This document shows positions 35,949 through 46,707 of a stretch of DNA of 64,000 nucleotides, one piece after another. The stretch covers positions 15,066,001 to 15,130,000 of the forward strand of contig OY987243.1 in assembly GCA_963920765.1 (NCBI GenBank), in the 5' to 3' direction. The DNA comes from Ulota crispa. Lineage: Eukaryota > Streptophyta > Bryopsida > Orthotrichales > Orthotrichaceae. Position 1 is the stretch's first letter. The number at the start of each line of letters is the position of its first letter. Under the pieces are notes generated by a model that made no database searches, was not told the origin of the DNA, and saw nothing but the letters and a program-made list of their open reading frames with translations. The translations under genes were made by a program, and so were the position numbers.

Positions 35949-36118
35949 TGGTATTGTGAGTAGAATATACAAAAAGGTACTAAATTTGCCTATTGCATGT
36001 TACATGCATTGGAATTGGCCATGGTGTTTAAGATTTTTTAACCAACTAGTTGTGTGCTTGCTATGTTACAAACTCACCATTAGAATTTTATTAGGAATTT
36101 CATATGTTAAATAGAATG

Positions 36119-36498
36119 TTAACCCCTAAACATTTAGAAGGACATTTTTTGTCCTTTGCCTCTAAAAAAACATATTGTATGACAGAAAAAAGTAGATTTT
36201 CATCTGATTTTTTCCTAAAAGTGATCATAAACACATGCTCCATCATGGAAAGCAAAAAAACAACCTCATCAAATACACTTATGTTTTTAGATAACCTAAA
36301 TTGTGAGAAGATTTGTACTGGCCTTCTTGGAATTTTTGGGAGGTCAGCATGTACTATTTACTTTTGCAACTTTTTGAAACAATATTATGATAATTGGGCA
36401 CTTAGTACACCAATTACACCACTAGAATCTTGGAAACAAATGTAGAAGTCACTGTAGCCAGGCTAGTCGTGGTGACCAGCTCAACATTTAAGGGTTAA
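36119..36498. mobile_element. TTAA-flanked MITE, piggyBac-like ends (copy 9)
   Basis: TTAA at 36119-36122 then CCCCTAAACATTTAG. The right end is CAACATTTAAGGG then TTAA at 36495-36498. The 372-bp body contains an open 113-codon frame (36104-36445) with no similarity to a transposase. Confidence 0.72.
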
Positions 36499-38116
36499 GT
36501 AAAATTTCAGTTAGTTTTTGAATTGCATCTATGTGATGATATCATAGAAAGTGGGGATGTGATTTTACAAAGGTCCTTGTGATTTTAGTAGTATGACTAG
36601 CAATTGGTGCTTGCTACGCTACGTATTCACCATATGAATTTTGTTATAGTTTTCATATATCAGATTGAATGCAAAATAAAAGTTTTAGTAAGTTTTCAAA
36701 TTGGATCTATGTAAAGATTGGAGATATGATAAAATAAAGGTGCAAATATGACATTTCAAAGGTTATTGTGATTTTAGTAGTATGACAATTGTATTGCATC
36801 TTGCAAGAAACTTGTTGGGATATCATTTTCAATTTTTTGATTTTGGTGTTTTTTTGACATTCTTTCATGTATGACTCCATAGTTCCTTTTGCTATTTCCA
36901 CTTACATCTCCACACTTCGCATAATCCTCAAAAAAAAATTGAGATTCACATTACATCACAGCTGTACTTTGTTAAAAACCCCTACACTAGCTAGTGAATT
37001 TAAGTTGCTTTAACAATTAGGCTGCTCTATTTAGTGTAGAGATATTAGAAGTAAAGCGTTATATTTACCAGTTAAGTTGGTCTATTTCACAACTAGAAAG
37101 TGTGATGATCAAGTGCATAGTGCTCTGAAATCTACGATCATGGTCACATTCGTTGACTTTCGATTCCTTGGCGATTGGCACTTCCTTGGAATTACATATT
37201 GATAAGCTGGCTACTTGCGCAGTTTCAGTTGCTTGACTTGAAGCTCCTTCCAAAGTTGCTGACTTGTTATACGTCGTATTCAAAGGATGGTTGTGCTAGT
37301 GTATTCAAAAACTAGTATTTTGGATATACCTCTATGGTAAGTCGAATTCGACTTCACGGTTAGTTTTGCACATGTGTATCTAAGCCTCGGTAAGAGGTTC
37401 TCAGATGACAACTTGAGCTATTTGTATGATTCAACAATCGCACTTGAGTATTGAAATTACCACCAACCTTATCAACATACATGATATCAAGAGAGTTGCT
37501 GCAACAAACATTTATCGAAATTTTTAACATTATCTTGGGCTTCCGTACTGGGACTACTGTTACTAATACTAATTGCGGCTGCCAAAGCCTTTAAGCAATC
37601 ACTACCAATAGTGAAGATTGGATTTGGAGAAGCCATCTGCCAAATCTACACTATGTACCTTCTAAAAGCAATCGTGCCCAAATTTCTAGTCAGTAACTAG
37701 GTATGTCTACATTTCCGTTTTCAAAAAGTCTGAAAAAGGGAAATCCAATTGATGGACAAACTTAATTGAACCAGCACAAAGAGTCTAAAGCAAGCAAATC
37801 ATGGTCAATGAACTCCTAATCATGAGTGCAATTGCATTCCTAATGCACTCCAAGATGACCATTTGCAAAAAGAGAACACCACACAATCAGCATCAACAGT
37901 TGTTCATGTTGTAAATCCTGATTACATATTTACAAGGATTCATGTCATGAGCTATTTTGTCAACGTGAGCAAGGACTAGATGTACCACTATCCAGTCTTT
38001 CACAAAGCATACCTGTTGTTTTCCAACAAAGAGAGAGGAGAACTAGATGCCTCCTACTTACCTGTGCTGCTGTAAGGTGAAAGCCTATACAAATTACAAA
38101 TTTAATGCTGATCACC
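36499..38116. other. Downstream of the hydratase gene, no other gene seen
   Basis: Intergenic DNA. The few hundred bases before 38117 are probably the 3' UTR of the minus-strand hydratase gene. The minus-strand frame 37065-37283 is not recognisable. Confidence 0.4.
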
Positions 38117-41100
38117 TCACAACCGCGACATTGTTGGGGAGAGGGTTAAGGTTCCAGACAAAACCACCTTGTTGCGCTCTTTCACCTTCAACTTGTAGTC
38201 TACCCTGCAATTTCAAAATGATGCAATAACTCAAACCTCCAAAACCATATCGCCACTTTTTTTTCTTATCAGTGCTATTACAAAGGGCAATCCTCTACCA
38301 TACTTTGAACGTCGCAGTTGAGAATAAAAGGACATACTTTGTCAAGGGCTAATTCAATCTGGCTACAAATAGGTTAAACCCTAAAGGATGTTGCCTACCA
38401 AAAGTGTTGGCTGTATTCATACGAGGACCATTTAGTACTTAAAGAAATGGCTTCATGAAAAATGTCAAAAATTCCCCAAAATTTTTAGTTGATCGGTAGT
38501 ATGGTTATGACTTAGCTTAAAATTTACAGCTCCAATGGGATTCATGTGCTACCCAAATGCTTCTTCTGTATACACACAGGAGAGCGTATACAATACAGCA
38601 ATATTCTTTAGGGGTTAAGGCAAAGTTACCAATACTTTATAATGATTCAATCAACGAGTTGCCAACGAACCAAAACAGTACCTGTTTTGTAACTTGTCCG
38701 TCCACATTTCTGTAACGAGAGTCTCGCCTGGAAACACGTGTAGCAAGAACCGGCCTTGCACAGATTGCACCATCGTTGGATCTCCCCCACATAAGCGTGT
38801 CACCACCGCCCTCGTTGCATAACCAAGCGTACACAAACCATGCAAGATAGGTCGAGGAAACCTGTGAATTGCATTCCATCAATACGCAGTCAAAATTTTA
38901 GTTTTACTAAAGAAAAACCCCGATTTCAAATAAAGACTGCAATATTGTGATTGTTCATCCAAACATAATTAGATTACAAAGCCTTCCTAATACAGGAGCT
39001 TCTCACAAGATGTTCTTAAGCTTTACAGGTAAGTAAGGTGTAGATTGCATACCCAGCTTTTTTAGCATATGCAGGATCTGCGTGCAGAGGGTTGTAGTCT
39101 CCAGACAACCTGTACAACAAGGCCTGCACCCATTTGCCTAGACTCAGATTTGAAATTTGTAGTTTTCAAAACTTGATGGAGCTTAAGTAAGTTTTGGTCA
39201 CAAGTGTGAAGTCATTGTGAAAGCGCTGGATAGAAGACAAGATAAACTACAGAGAAGTCTCAGGTTCAAAAGCTCTGATTTTTAGCACAGTACATTGAAA
39301 GTCATAGCAAAAAGCTTGCCTGTGATTCATGGGTGCAGTCTTCAAAAACAAAATCCGGTTGTTTGTTTGCTACTGGGGTGCCCTTCTTGGGGGTGGCCTT
39401 GGAAGGTGTGCGATCGGAAAATGAATATGGCTTTCCTGAATTTGAAAACTCTCCTGCCCCTCGCAGAAATATTGTGTTTCTGAAAGGAAAACCAAAAATA
39501 TTTAGTGAAAAAACATCCACCTAACGTATAAGAGAAAAGCCTACATGATAAAGGTAATTCTAATACTGAAGGAACTTGCCAACATTGACCTGGAACAAGG
39601 ATGTGGCAACGGCACAACCATGAAGTTATAAAAAATGTAGAGTATGATTACATCTTTCTACGGGTACGTTTTATTCAAGCTTCCTAAATGATTTATTTCA
39701 AATTTTACACATACAAAAGCAAACACTTTTGGCCATTTGGGAGATTAGGTGTCAAGGCACCTGACCTATTCATGCATAGAACGTCTCCAGTGTCCTTGTT
39801 GCGGCTGAGAGTCTCCAACTCAACAACTGCCGCCTTACCTGCACCTCTTGCAAATAAAAGACAGATCAATGTCTGTAATTACATTGCTCTTCACATTCCA
39901 TTATAGCAAAAACCACATCACCTTAGCATAGACCCTCCAAAAATACAAGGCTTACCCTTGTCATGAAGACCTGAAATCCGTATACTGCTTTCTATCTGCA
40001 TTCAACGAACCCAACAATACAGTTTCGAAACATTTTGGGATGATTAAACTACAATTCAATTCTTCATCTTGCACACATGAAAAAGAAAGTTTTCCGATCA
40101 TGGTAATAAAATATGCAACGAAACTCGTCTAAATATCATCAAAACCGTTCTAAACTATTTTGCATACCAACCACCAAGCTAGCTTACATTAGCATTAGTA
40201 GGAAGAGGCTTGTAGATTTCAAGATACTGCTCTCCATGTAACAACAGGCTTGAATCATGGCTGCACTCAAAAAGTATAAATAAAGAGAAGTTGAGATTAT
40301 AGCTGGCTATCATAGGATGTTGAGGTTTACAAAAGCTACCATGCAACAGGGAATCCAGAATAGACCAACACCATCGTGATGTGCCTTAAACGTTTTTCCT
40401 CCTCATTTCTGCAAACGAAAAGCAAAAGACATCTGATAGTAAAATACAATAAAATGAAGATGAGAGCACGCACTGTAGGCCTGGTATATTTTGCAAAACC
40501 TCAACAAATTTGCTGGGAAACAGCACTGCGAAGGTAGGCAAGACCTGCATAAAGAAAACGGTTAATTGCTTGTTTTCTAGTATCTAAAGGCAGGTTACTT
40601 ACATGCATATAAGACTAGAAGTAATTAAAATTCCACTGCAAAATACCTCCGACTGGGATTAACATTTGCATCAATGGTATTCTCCAAACCCTAAACCACG
40701 CAGAGAAGTAAATTTCAACTTTTTTACCTTAATGGCAGACTGCCCGTCTGGATGATACACGAAAGGAAGCTCAGAAGGGTTGCAAGGATCCGCTCCTGCA
40801 GCTCCCACTCCCAATGCATACAGAGCTACATCCCTGCCAAACATCACAATGACAGACATCACAATCAGTAGAGAGCATTGACTGGTTTAAAGAGCCTAGA
40901 GATGCAAGGTTTTCAAATGACCTTACTATACAAAACATAGGATTTAATCTTATATCACCAAAAGCACTAAAGAACATTGCATATATTAGTTCAAACACGA
41001 ATAAAATTGGACAAAAGAAAGCCTCCATATGGCCTAATTACAAACATCAAAGACATGGCGTCTAATTTAGCTCATTCAGGCACACTTAAGGGAGGGACAA

Positions 41101-41694
41101 TAATCACAGGTCTCGCTCAACCAAAGAGAAAACAGTTTAGAAAAACAGGGATAGTAATACCTTTCTGTGTATGTGAAAGTCACCTACACCACCCAAAAAT
41201 ACCAGAAGGGTCAATCAAATCTGTAAAATAATCACAAATAAAACATTCCTTAAGCATGTGAATGAATTTTTTAACGTTCTTAAATGGTGTCAGACTCGAT
41301 GTAAAAAATTGTAGCTTGGGGAATTCACATGCACCGACTATAATTAGGGTTTACTAACTAAAGATTCTTGTTTTGGCAACTCTGAGATTTTCTAAAGAAC
41401 AGAGTAGCAATCACAAAGGTGTGAATTTTGAGCATGATCTTGAGTATGTGCGGAGGAAATCCAGAGATTGATAGAGCTGGAGCTGAAGGGAAAGGAGGAA
41501 AACCGAGAATTGTATTTAGAGAGATGAGAAGGGATTGTTGTTGAAATCTTGCTAGCAGAACAGTGGGATCCAAATGGAATACTTTTGATCGATAGCCAGC
41601 GTGGGAGATTGCAAAGACGCCGAGGTGGAGGACGCACCTGTGGAAAGTGGAAGGCGAGCACTTGTTGGGGGTCGATGCGGGGCAGGGACGCCAT
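38117..41694 (-). CDS. ECH2: Peroxisomal enoyl-CoA hydratase 2
   Basis: Eleven exons (minus strand): 41638-41694, 41161-41183, 40728-40833, 40474-40544, 40188-40260, 39956-39995, 39766-39838, 39320-39479, 39053-39123, 38682-38861 and 38117-38204. The spliced protein is 313 residues (Arabidopsis ECH2 is about 309). It hydrates 2-trans-enoyl-CoA to 3R-hydroxyacyl-CoA in peroxisomal beta-oxidation of unsaturated fatty acids. Two hot-dog domains are visible: the N-terminal one with RDVALYALGVGAAG and LLLHGEQYLEIYKPLP; the C-terminal MaoC-type one with the hydratase-2 motif GDYNPLHADP (catalytic Asp and His) and RPILHGLCTLG. The last three residues, SRL, are a PTS1 peroxisome signal. Exon 2 is only 23 nt (VTFTYTE plus two bases). 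The intron after exon 8 starts GC instead of GT. Intron 10 carries a TTAA-flanked MITE. Phases agree at every junction, so the gene appears intact. Confidence 0.95.
38374..38618. mobile_element. TTAA-flanked MITE in hydratase intron 10 (copy 10)
   Basis: TTAA at 38374-38377 then ACCCTAAAGGATGTTGCC. The right end is ATATTCTTTAGGGG then TTAA at 38615-38618. The 237-bp body aligns end to end, in reverse, with the copy at 4112-4358 (shared GTTCTTGTAC/GTCCTCGTAT region, TTTGGTAGGCAACATC). Confidence 0.85.
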
Positions 41695-41756
41695 GGCTGG
41701 CTATGGTGATCCGGCCGTGATTCACAAGCTCCGGAATTCTGCAGATGGAGAAACGG

Positions 41757-41888
41757 TGACGGCAGGAAGGATTGACAGGAAAGATGGACGGACGAAAGAA
41801 AGACGGAAGGATGAAAGACCGAAAGAAGTACGGAAGAACAAAAGGACGGAAAGGAAATATTAAGAAAGAAAGAATATATGAAAGATGG
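41757..41888 (+). repeat. Purine-rich GGA/GAAA simple-sequence tract
   Basis: Imperfect repeats of GGAC, GGAAG and GAAAGA immediately upstream of the hydratase start codon (pyrimidine-rich on the gene's strand). It lies in the promoter or leader. Plus-strand frames across it are composition artefacts. Confidence 0.8.
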
Positions 41889-41892
41889 AAAG

Positions 41893-42203
41893 TACAGTCA
41901 AACCTCTCTTATTGCAAATTCTATATTTGCATAATTATCTATGCTTCTCAAATTGCAAACTCCCTATGTGCATAAAGTGCATAAAGTGTGTTCATGATGG
42001 AGTTACTTTAGATTGCGCGCTTGCTTCCCTAAAAAGATTCCACCAGCCTCCCATTCACCCATGGCATCATGCTCCCAGACCTTAAGCCACGTGTACATGA
42101 AGGCCATGAAGCAATAAATGACTTATGCAATATATCCTCTTTGTGTGCATACTCCTAAAATAATTCCCCACCGTTCCCATGCAATAAGGGAGGTTTGACT
42201 GTA
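41893..42203. mobile_element. Emigrant/Lemi-like (pogo) MITE
   Basis: TA then CAGTCAAACCTCTCTTATTG at 41895. The right end is CAATAAGGGAGGTTTGACTG then TA at 42202. The 20-bp inverted ends and the TA duplication match plant Emigrant/Lemi pogo-like MITEs (CAGTAAAACCTC). It is 307 bp, located about 200 bp upstream of the hydratase start, with no coding capacity. Confidence 0.85.
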
Positions 42204-42222
42204 AGTACACTCAATATTGCGT

Positions 42223-42553
42223 TGAAGGTAAAAGCACCCATAAGCGTTAGTTTAAGGGTTTTGAACATGATGATGGCTATTAATAAACCTCTAGCAAATT
42301 ATAGGATCCTATTAGGAATAGAAAAATAATGAGTTTGCAATTTTGAATGTATTATTTGGATAATGTGAGAATAAGTTGTGAATTTTTAAAGAGCAAACTG
42401 CCATTGCACCCATAACCAACACTAAGGTTTCATGTTCACAACATGTTGTACATCTTTGTAATTACATCTACTCACTTCCACAGATTTTCCAAGATCTTAG
42501 AGGTGACGGTTATGGGGACACTAATGCTTATGGTATGGGTGTTCCTACCTTTA
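42223..42553. mobile_element. Family A MITE (copy 4)
   Basis: GGTAAAAGCACCCATAAGCG at 42227. The right end is TATGGGTGTTCCTACC ending 42549. The flanks TGAA and TTTA are compatible with a worn TTAA. The body is homologous to the copy at 21892-22211 in reverse. Confidence 0.72.
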
Positions 42554-42774
42554 GGTTGCCTCTCACTAATTTATTGACATTTCACACTATATAAATATTT
42601 ACTATTGCTACACTAATCTCATCAAAAATTATTGCAACAAATAGTTTTTAAATGGCATGTTATCAACAATGAAGTTGAGAAAAGACAAATTAGCATCTTC
42701 CAAGTCAATATTCATTTGAAATCCAAGTAGAGAGTTGCATATACCTGCAAGTGGCCAAATAATGAGTCATGAGG

Positions 42775-43198
42775 TAACTTACTACTGTAGGTTGGTAGCA
42801 GATTTAACAGGTCTTTGTTGAATCAATTTTTTTTGAGAGAAACCCAATTAGGCATCTGATTTCATAATTAAACAAGATTAGGAGCTTTCAAAAAAAGTTG
42901 TTATTACTTGGCATTCAACCAATTTTTTTAGTAGAGTTAAGCCTTTTTCTAAGCATCTTCCACTTTCTAAAATTAGCCCTTGGTATAAAACTTGCAATTG
43001 ATTGAGCCCTCTTGGAATCAACCTTGACCTTCCATTGTTAATAAGTTTAATGACTTTTATAATATTCAACATTTCAATTTTTTGATTTGTTTGACATTAG
43101 GCATTTTTGGAGAATAATTAACAGAATAATTATTAGGTAAAATTTTAGGGAATTATTTTATGCTGAATCTGCTGCCAACCTACAGTAGCGTAAGGCAA
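42775..43198. mobile_element. Terminal-inverted-repeat element, superfamily unknown
   Basis: The left end TACTACTGTAGGTTGGTAGC (near 42781) and the right end GCTGCCAACCTACAGTAGCG (near 43170) are inverted over about 30 bp, then the similarity fades. The body of about 400 bp is AT-rich with no coding capacity. The target duplication was not defined. Confidence 0.6.
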
Positions 43199-43526
43199 CC
43201 TAATTGTCAAGGCAACCTGAATGCAATACTGAGTGGGTATTCTTTCGACATGAAACAGAGGCGTGGTTCTCCCATAAGGGTTAGTCCACAGTCCATACTA
43301 AGGGGTGGCCCACATTTAGGAATCTCAAAACTTGATACATTTTGGAAGTAAATAGGTATTTTACTCTAACCGTTTTGCACAAAAATCATGATTTCATGAT
43401 CTTTCACGATGTTGGTTTCTAGTGTCTTTCCTTGAATGTTTTCTCATGTGAGAATGCTCATGTTTGCGTTATTGTGCATCTTGTTCGGTGTGGTTGTCAC
43501 ATTGGACTCCCCATCCGTCCACTTGC

Positions 43527-43951
43527 TTGTACAGTCAGGTATTGGCTCTTTACAAACTGTCGATTTGGACTAGTTTGATTTTTTATTAAAACATGGACTA
43601 TACTTGGTCTATTTTGGTAGGAAAAAATATCATTGCATTCTTATGCAATATAAAGCAAGTACATCAAATTTCAATTCCAAAAAATCAAAAATCCATTTTT
43701 GGTGTATTGTTTTGTAAGAAATTCATGGTTTTACATGAATATTTATTGAAAAATATTGGTGATGAATTTTTGAGATTTGATTTCATGGATATGTAGGAAA
43801 CATTCATACGCACATCTTTCATGCTAAAAAAGTCCCCTTAAGTAACAAAACTTTGAGCTACAAAAGATTCAATGAAACTTGTGATAGGTTCACACTTTGT
43901 AAAATACATATTTTTCTATGAAAATCAAATTTTGTTTACTTGATGAAAATC

Positions 43952-44034
<83 letters not shown>

Positions 44035-44416
44035 TTACAAAATGTGGGCCTATCACAAGTTTCATTGAATCTTTTGTAGCTCAAAGTTTTGTTACTTAAG
44101 GGGACTTTTTTAGCATGAAAGATGTGCGTATGAATGTTTCCTACATATCCATGAAATCAAATCTCAAAAATTCATCACCAATATTTTTCAATAAATATTC
44201 ATGTAAAACCATGAATTTCTTACAAAACAATACACCAAAAATGGATTTTTGATTTTTTGGAATTGAAATTTGATGTACTTGCTTTATATTGCATAAGAAT
44301 GCAATGATATTTTTTCCTACCAAAATAGACCAAGTATAGTCCATGTTTTAATAAAAAAATCAAACTTGCCCAAATTGGCAGTTTGTAAAAAGCCGATACC
44401 TGATTGTACATTCAAG
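43527..44416. repeat. Long inverted repeat around an AT microsatellite
   Basis: About 300 bp at 43585-43891 is repeated inverted at about 44059-44365 with no visible difference. The outer 50 bp of each arm (CAGGTATTGGCTCTTTAC versus CAGGTATCGGCTTTTTAC) and the inner junctions have diverged. Both arms hold the same 67-codon frame, which resembles no known protein. The arms flank a 74-bp TA tract. This is probably a foldback transposon, or a local inverted duplication. Confidence 0.88.
43957..44030. repeat. (TA)n microsatellite at the palindrome centre
   Basis: About 37 uninterrupted TA dinucleotides between the two arms of the inverted repeat. Confidence 0.97.
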
Positions 44417-44884
44417 GTGCCCAATTGAGCTCAATTTGTGGTGGGTTTGATGTAGGCAACTCATAACAGATTTCAAAAAATGATATAAAATGATAAAAAA
44501 TATTTATTTTGTACATGTTGGTGACACTCATTGTTACCAATCGTGTTACCAAGATGAACTCAACACATGGATTTAGAACCATATCACTTAGTAAAGCGGA
44601 AATAATAATTTGATTCTTTCTTTTTTAGGTCAAAAACCCTAAAAAGCAAGAGAGGACACACATATACATGTCCATTGCAATTTGTTCAGCCAAATCTTGC
44701 TTGAAATAACAACCATGTTAAACAGGGTCTCATAGTGCAACAAAGTAATACAAACTTGTTCAAACAATAAAGCCAAACCAGTTAGCAGTTAGCACTTAGC
44801 ACAACTATCAAGAAGAAAATATTGAGTTTGTATAAATTTTATGAAACTAGTAGTGAATGTGCAGAAAAGGCAATAGAAGCTTAG

Positions 44885-45888
44885 AGCACCATATTCATTA
44901 AATTGGGAAAAAAGGAGGTACCTTTTTTGTACTCCAGGGTGATTGTAAGAAACACTTGTACTTTTTTTTTGGTCCCCTTCACCTCTTGCAGGTGCTTTTT
45001 GGCTTGTAACTTTTGCGTAGCAAGTTCTTTTGAGCTAAAATTTCAGAGGAAGGCACGTGTCATAGTTATAGACCTTCCATAAAATTTTTGGTTTTTTAAA
45101 ATTATTTTACTATTTTTGAACAGCCCACAAATAGGTGTCTACCTTAGCCATTTTGGGGGTTTTTAGTACAATTTTGGGTCCAAAAAAGCTTTTCTAGGGC
45201 TATAAATTAGGGATGTTGTTTATGGAGCATGTTAACAAGCACTTATAGAAGGGATTTACAAAATTATAAATTCCATGGCATCTACATTGTCTCAAAGTGG
45301 GCATCCTATCTCCCTTCATTGGCAAAATACAAAGAAATTCCTCATCAAAGCAATTGTACCATGTCAATTCATTTAATGGGTTCTCAGATGGCCAATTTTT
45401 ATTTTGTTTTATTGAATTATTTTACTATTTTCTAAAAAGCAAGAAAGAAATTGGCTTTTTGTTGATGATTTTGTTTTGTGCATGACTTTTAAAATAAAAA
45501 ATTTCTAGGTCTGAATTTTTACAAGTATGCTATTTTAAGTGCTTTACAAATTTTTCATATTTTATTTTATTTTTAAAAAATTAGTTCAAAAGCTCATAGT
45601 ACTACATAGTAGTATAGTACTACCAGTTTTAAGGATGTTTGAGACAAAACTGTGAAGTGTTTCTTGCAACCACCCTCCACCTTAAACCCAAAAAGTTACC
45701 TTAATCCAAAATTGAAGGTGTTAGATTCACTTTAAGCCATAAAGATTTCTTCCTTGGCAAATTCCTCCTCTCAAGTGAGGGCACGTGTACAAAAAAAAAC
45801 GCTGCGAGCTTGATTTTAGGTGATCACCTAAAACCTCTAGAACTCCCAAAATGTACTCTTTTTCCCAACTTAACAAATATGGCGTTTT
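44885..45888. mobile_element. Family D MITE (copy 1) carrying a nested family C element
   Basis: The left end is ACCATATTCATTAAATTGGG and the right end is CCCAACTTAACAAATATGG, imperfect inverted repeats. A 739-bp family C element is inserted after GTACTCCA. Without it the body resembles the copies at 46073 and 56166 (CACCTTAAxCCCAAAA, GGAGATCACCT-type motif). Confidence 0.68.
44933..45679. mobile_element. Family C element (copy 1), 4-bp duplication TCCA
   Basis: TCCA at 44933-44936 then GGGTGATTGTAAGAAACAC. The right end is GTGTTTCTTGCAACCACCC then TCCA at 45676-45679. Of the 739-bp body, the last 200 bp contain a TAGTACTACATAGTAGTA self-complementary motif. Two further copies are at 50451-51187 and 63072-63826. 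Confidence 0.8.
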
Positions 45889-46072
45889 AGTTTCCTAGTT
45901 GTTTAACACTAAGAATGTACTAGAAAGCCTGTGCAAGTCGTATCAAAATGCAGATTCCACGAGATACTAAAATAAAACCAACACAATTATTAGGAAGAAG
46001 ACAAGTTTGTATAGAATTGTATGGAATGAGTGAATGTGCAAAAAAAGTAGTAGCAACTTAGTTTTCCTAATA

Positions 46073-46331
46073 ACGCAATATTAGGTAAATTGGGAAAAAA
46101 AGGTGTCCCACTTTGTTTTCCCCCCCAAACCCAAAAGGTTAGATTCAAAGGTATCAAATTCAGTCTGAGCCACTAAGATTTTTTCCCTTGCAAATCTCTC
46201 CTCTTAGGTGAGGACACGTGTGCAAAAAAAAAGAGGCTGAGCTCAATTTGAGGAGATCACCTCAAACTTTTGAAAGCTATTCTGAAAGTCCCAAATTATA
46301 CCTTTTTCCCAATTTACCTAATATGGTGTTT
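46073..46331. mobile_element. Family D MITE (copy 2)
   Basis: The left end is CAATATTAGGTAAATTGGG and the right end is CCCAATTTACCTAATATGG, inverted almost perfectly. The body includes GAGGAGATCACCTCAAAC and CCTCTTAGGTGAGGACACGTG as in copy 1. It has no coding capacity. Confidence 0.72.
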
Positions 46332-46707
46332 AGTGGTTTTACACTAATACTGCAGTAGAAACCATATGGGATTCATATCAAATACTGCATGTAGATTCCA
46401 CGAGATACTAAAATAAAAGTATTTAATACAATAATTACAATCCAGTTTCCATAGTAGCTGTCAATGCAATTGATCTCGGTCTTGGAGGTTCCTGATAAGG
46501 GAATCCTGTATGGAACTCCGACCTGTTTTCCCAGTTTCCCCAGCCAAGATTCTCTGTCGAGCAAAAAAAAGTGTATTTCCTAAAACTACTTTTTCCTCAA
46601 GGCACCAACAATCCAACCCTGCAACCACACATCAAAGACAGTCACCAGCAGCAGCATTGATGATTGCTATATATTCTAGAATTAGCTGTGAATGATCCAC
46701 TACGGCT

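Noticed and set aside
40350..40425. Possible extra hydratase exon reading LDSLLHG with AG before and GT after
   Set aside because: It has an in-frame stop upstream of that motif, and exon 4 joins exon 5 directly in phase to give the conserved LLLHGEQYLEIYKPLP.
43593..44344. Two identical 67-codon frames facing each other
   Set aside because: They are the same DNA in the two arms of an inverted repeat and resemble no protein, so they are not a gene pair.
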